Below, piece after piece: positions 7,866 to 8,539 of a stretch of DNA of 8,539 nt. A model generated the notes under the pieces. That model ran no database searches, was not told where the DNA came from, and worked only from the letters and a program-made list of their open reading frames with translations. The stretch's first letter is position 1, and each line of letters begins with the position of its first letter. The translations under genes were made by a program, and so were the position numbers. Origin of the DNA: JALOAD01 sp023228995 [NCBI: Candidatus Muiribacterium halophilum]. GTDB taxonomy: Bacteria > Muiribacteriota > Muiribacteriia > Muiribacteriales. The DNA lies in assembly GCA_023228995.1 (NCBI GenBank), contig JALOAD010000089.1, positions 1-8,539 of the forward strand. Direction: 5' to 3'.

Positions 7866-8495
7866 TTAATCTTTATTAAAATTTTCACCTAAATTAAGCA
7901 TTGTATTTTTAAATTTTTCTTTGTATTGCTCAATATCATCATGTTCATTTACTTCTATAATATCAGAAAAACAAATAATTATCTTAGAAAATGGAATAGG
8001 AAATTGATATTTATCCCATGCTTTTTTTAACATATATGCATTTTTATACTCAACTCTAACAGGTAAAATAGGTATAGAAGTTTTTTTTGCAAGATATAAA
8101 AAACCATCTTTAGGTTCATAAATTGGACCTTTTGGACCATCAACCGCCATTGCAACAGGTGCATAATCCTCATTTTTTATTATTTTTATAAGTTGTAAAA
8201 TAGCTTTCATACCACCTTTTGAGCTTGAACCTCTTACGCATTTATAACCAAGTCCCGAAAGGATTTTAGTTTGAGTTTCACCATCTCTAGACATTGATGT
8301 AAGAATATATAAACCAAAATTTTTCATAAATCTTGTTAATGCAAATTGTTCACCATGCCAGAATGATAAAATAAAGCTTTTTTTATTTTTTAACAATTCT
8401 GTAAGAATACTATGATTTTTAATTTCAACTCTCAAAGTAATCCAAATCAAAAAAGAAACAATTCTAAATAAATTCGCAAGAAAAAAATCTCTCAT
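7866..8495 (-). CDS. DUF374 family lysophospholipid acyltransferase-like protein
   Basis: Predicted membrane-associated acyltransferase of the glycerolipid acyltransferase superfamily; members are thought to modify lipid A or phospholipid precursors, but the reaction here is not established. Residues 1-21 form a hydrophobic N-terminal segment that probably anchors it in the inner membrane. S-F-W-H-G-E-Q (44-50) supplies the candidate catalytic His47. S-R-D-G-E (69-73), V-R-G-S-S-S-K-G-G (87-95) and V-D-G-P-K-G-P (118-124) are the hallmark DUF374 motifs, and I-P-I-L-P-V (about 141-146) is the usual strand after them. At 209 residues it is full length. ATG at 8495 follows AAGGAG by 10 bases, and that site lies inside the preceding frame, whose TAA shares one base with this ATG. 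A place after an msbA-like gene matches the gene order I recall for lipid A clusters in some Deltaproteobacteria. Confidence 0.93.
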   Translation of the reverse strand: MRDFFLANLFRIVSFLIWITLRVEIKNHSILTELLKNKKSFILSFWHGEQFALTRFMKNFGLYILTSMSRDGETQTKILSGLGYKCVRGSSSKGGMKAILQLIKIIKNEDYAPVAMAVDGPKGPIYEPKDGFLYLAKKTSIPILPVRVEYKNAYMLKKAWDKYQFPIPFSKIIICFSDIIEVNEHDDIEQYKEKFKNTMLNLGENFNKD

Positions 8496-8539
8496 TATGT
8501 TTTGACTCCTTCCTCTAAAAAGTAAAATTGTGCATTATA
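8495..8539 (-). CDS. C-terminal end of an upstream protein, possibly MsbA-like (partial)
   Basis: Reading into the window from the right edge, one frame is open for 14 codons (Y-N-A-Q-F-Y-F-L-E-E-G-V-K-T) and stops at TAA 8497-8495, overlapping the next ATG by one base (TAATG). The ribosome binding site of the next gene lies inside it. The other two frames stop at once or after 7 codons. Lipid A exporters of the MsbA family commonly end with an L-Y-x-x-Q-F element, and Y-N-A-Q-F fits, as does the acyltransferase neighbour. With so few residues, both the gene and its identity are tentative. Confidence 0.45.
   Translation of the reverse strand, partial: YNAQFYFLEEGVKT

Noticed and set aside
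8534-8539. Perfect TATAAT on the minus strand, resembling a -10 promoter box for the acyltransferase gene
   Set aside because: It is read as Tyr-Asn codons in the open frame that ends on the acyltransferase start, no -35 region is in the window, and TATAAT is frequent by chance in DNA this AT-rich. A promoter is not excluded.

Overview
The window is very AT-rich (by eye well under 35% G+C; not computed), and every supported gene lies on the minus strand, so it reads from the right edge to the left. It looks like chromosomal DNA of a low-GC Gram-negative bacterium. The outer-membrane evidence is a signal-peptide-bearing beta-barrel protein, an ExbB-ExbD-TonB energising complex, and a DUF374-type acyltransferase that probably follows the tail of a lipid A exporter gene. 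Gene content and style would fit the Deferribacterota (Mucispirillum or Deferribacter type), but this is inference; no taxonomic marker is in the window.

Layout in transcription order. (1) Envelope lipid and nucleotide housekeeping, about 8539-6207: the last codons of an upstream gene (its end resembles MsbA), a DUF374 lysophospholipid acyltransferase-like protein, and CTP synthase (pyrG). These are tightly packed, with a 1-bp stop/start overlap and then a 15-bp gap. (2) An 87-bp intergenic stretch, about 6120-6206, holding a perfect 16-bp palindrome just upstream of the next ribosome binding site and a second, larger inverted repeat. This is the only obvious place for separate control. (3) An envelope-transport cluster, about 6119-1412: a four-carbon acid sugar kinase family protein, a TonB-box-bearing outer-membrane barrel with no recognisable plug, then ExbB, ExbD and TonB. 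Most junctions are coupled (ATGA overlap between kinase and barrel, 6-bp gap between exbB and exbD, 14-bp overlap between exbD and tonB); the barrel-exbB gap is 61 bp. (4) A radical SAM protein that overlaps or abuts the end of tonB and carries an internal PDZ domain and a DUF512-like C-terminus. (5) The start of a further gene running off the left edge.

How the genes may work together. ExbB, ExbD and TonB would use the proton motive force to act on outer-membrane proteins displaying a TonB box, and the neighbouring barrel shows such a box right after its signal peptide, so it is the natural client. The barrel lacks the roughly 120-residue plug of ordinary TonB-dependent receptors, so it is either a divergent receptor or a different TonB-driven outer-membrane device. 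Its overlap with a sugar-acid kinase gene suggests, without proving, that the two share a substrate or a regulatory signal. The role of the radical SAM/PDZ/DUF512 protein is unknown.

No tRNA, rRNA, CRISPR array, insertion sequence, phage gene or convincing intrinsic terminator was seen. No gene-free stretch exceeds about 90 bases. The plus-strand open frames are by-products of the A-rich coding strand.
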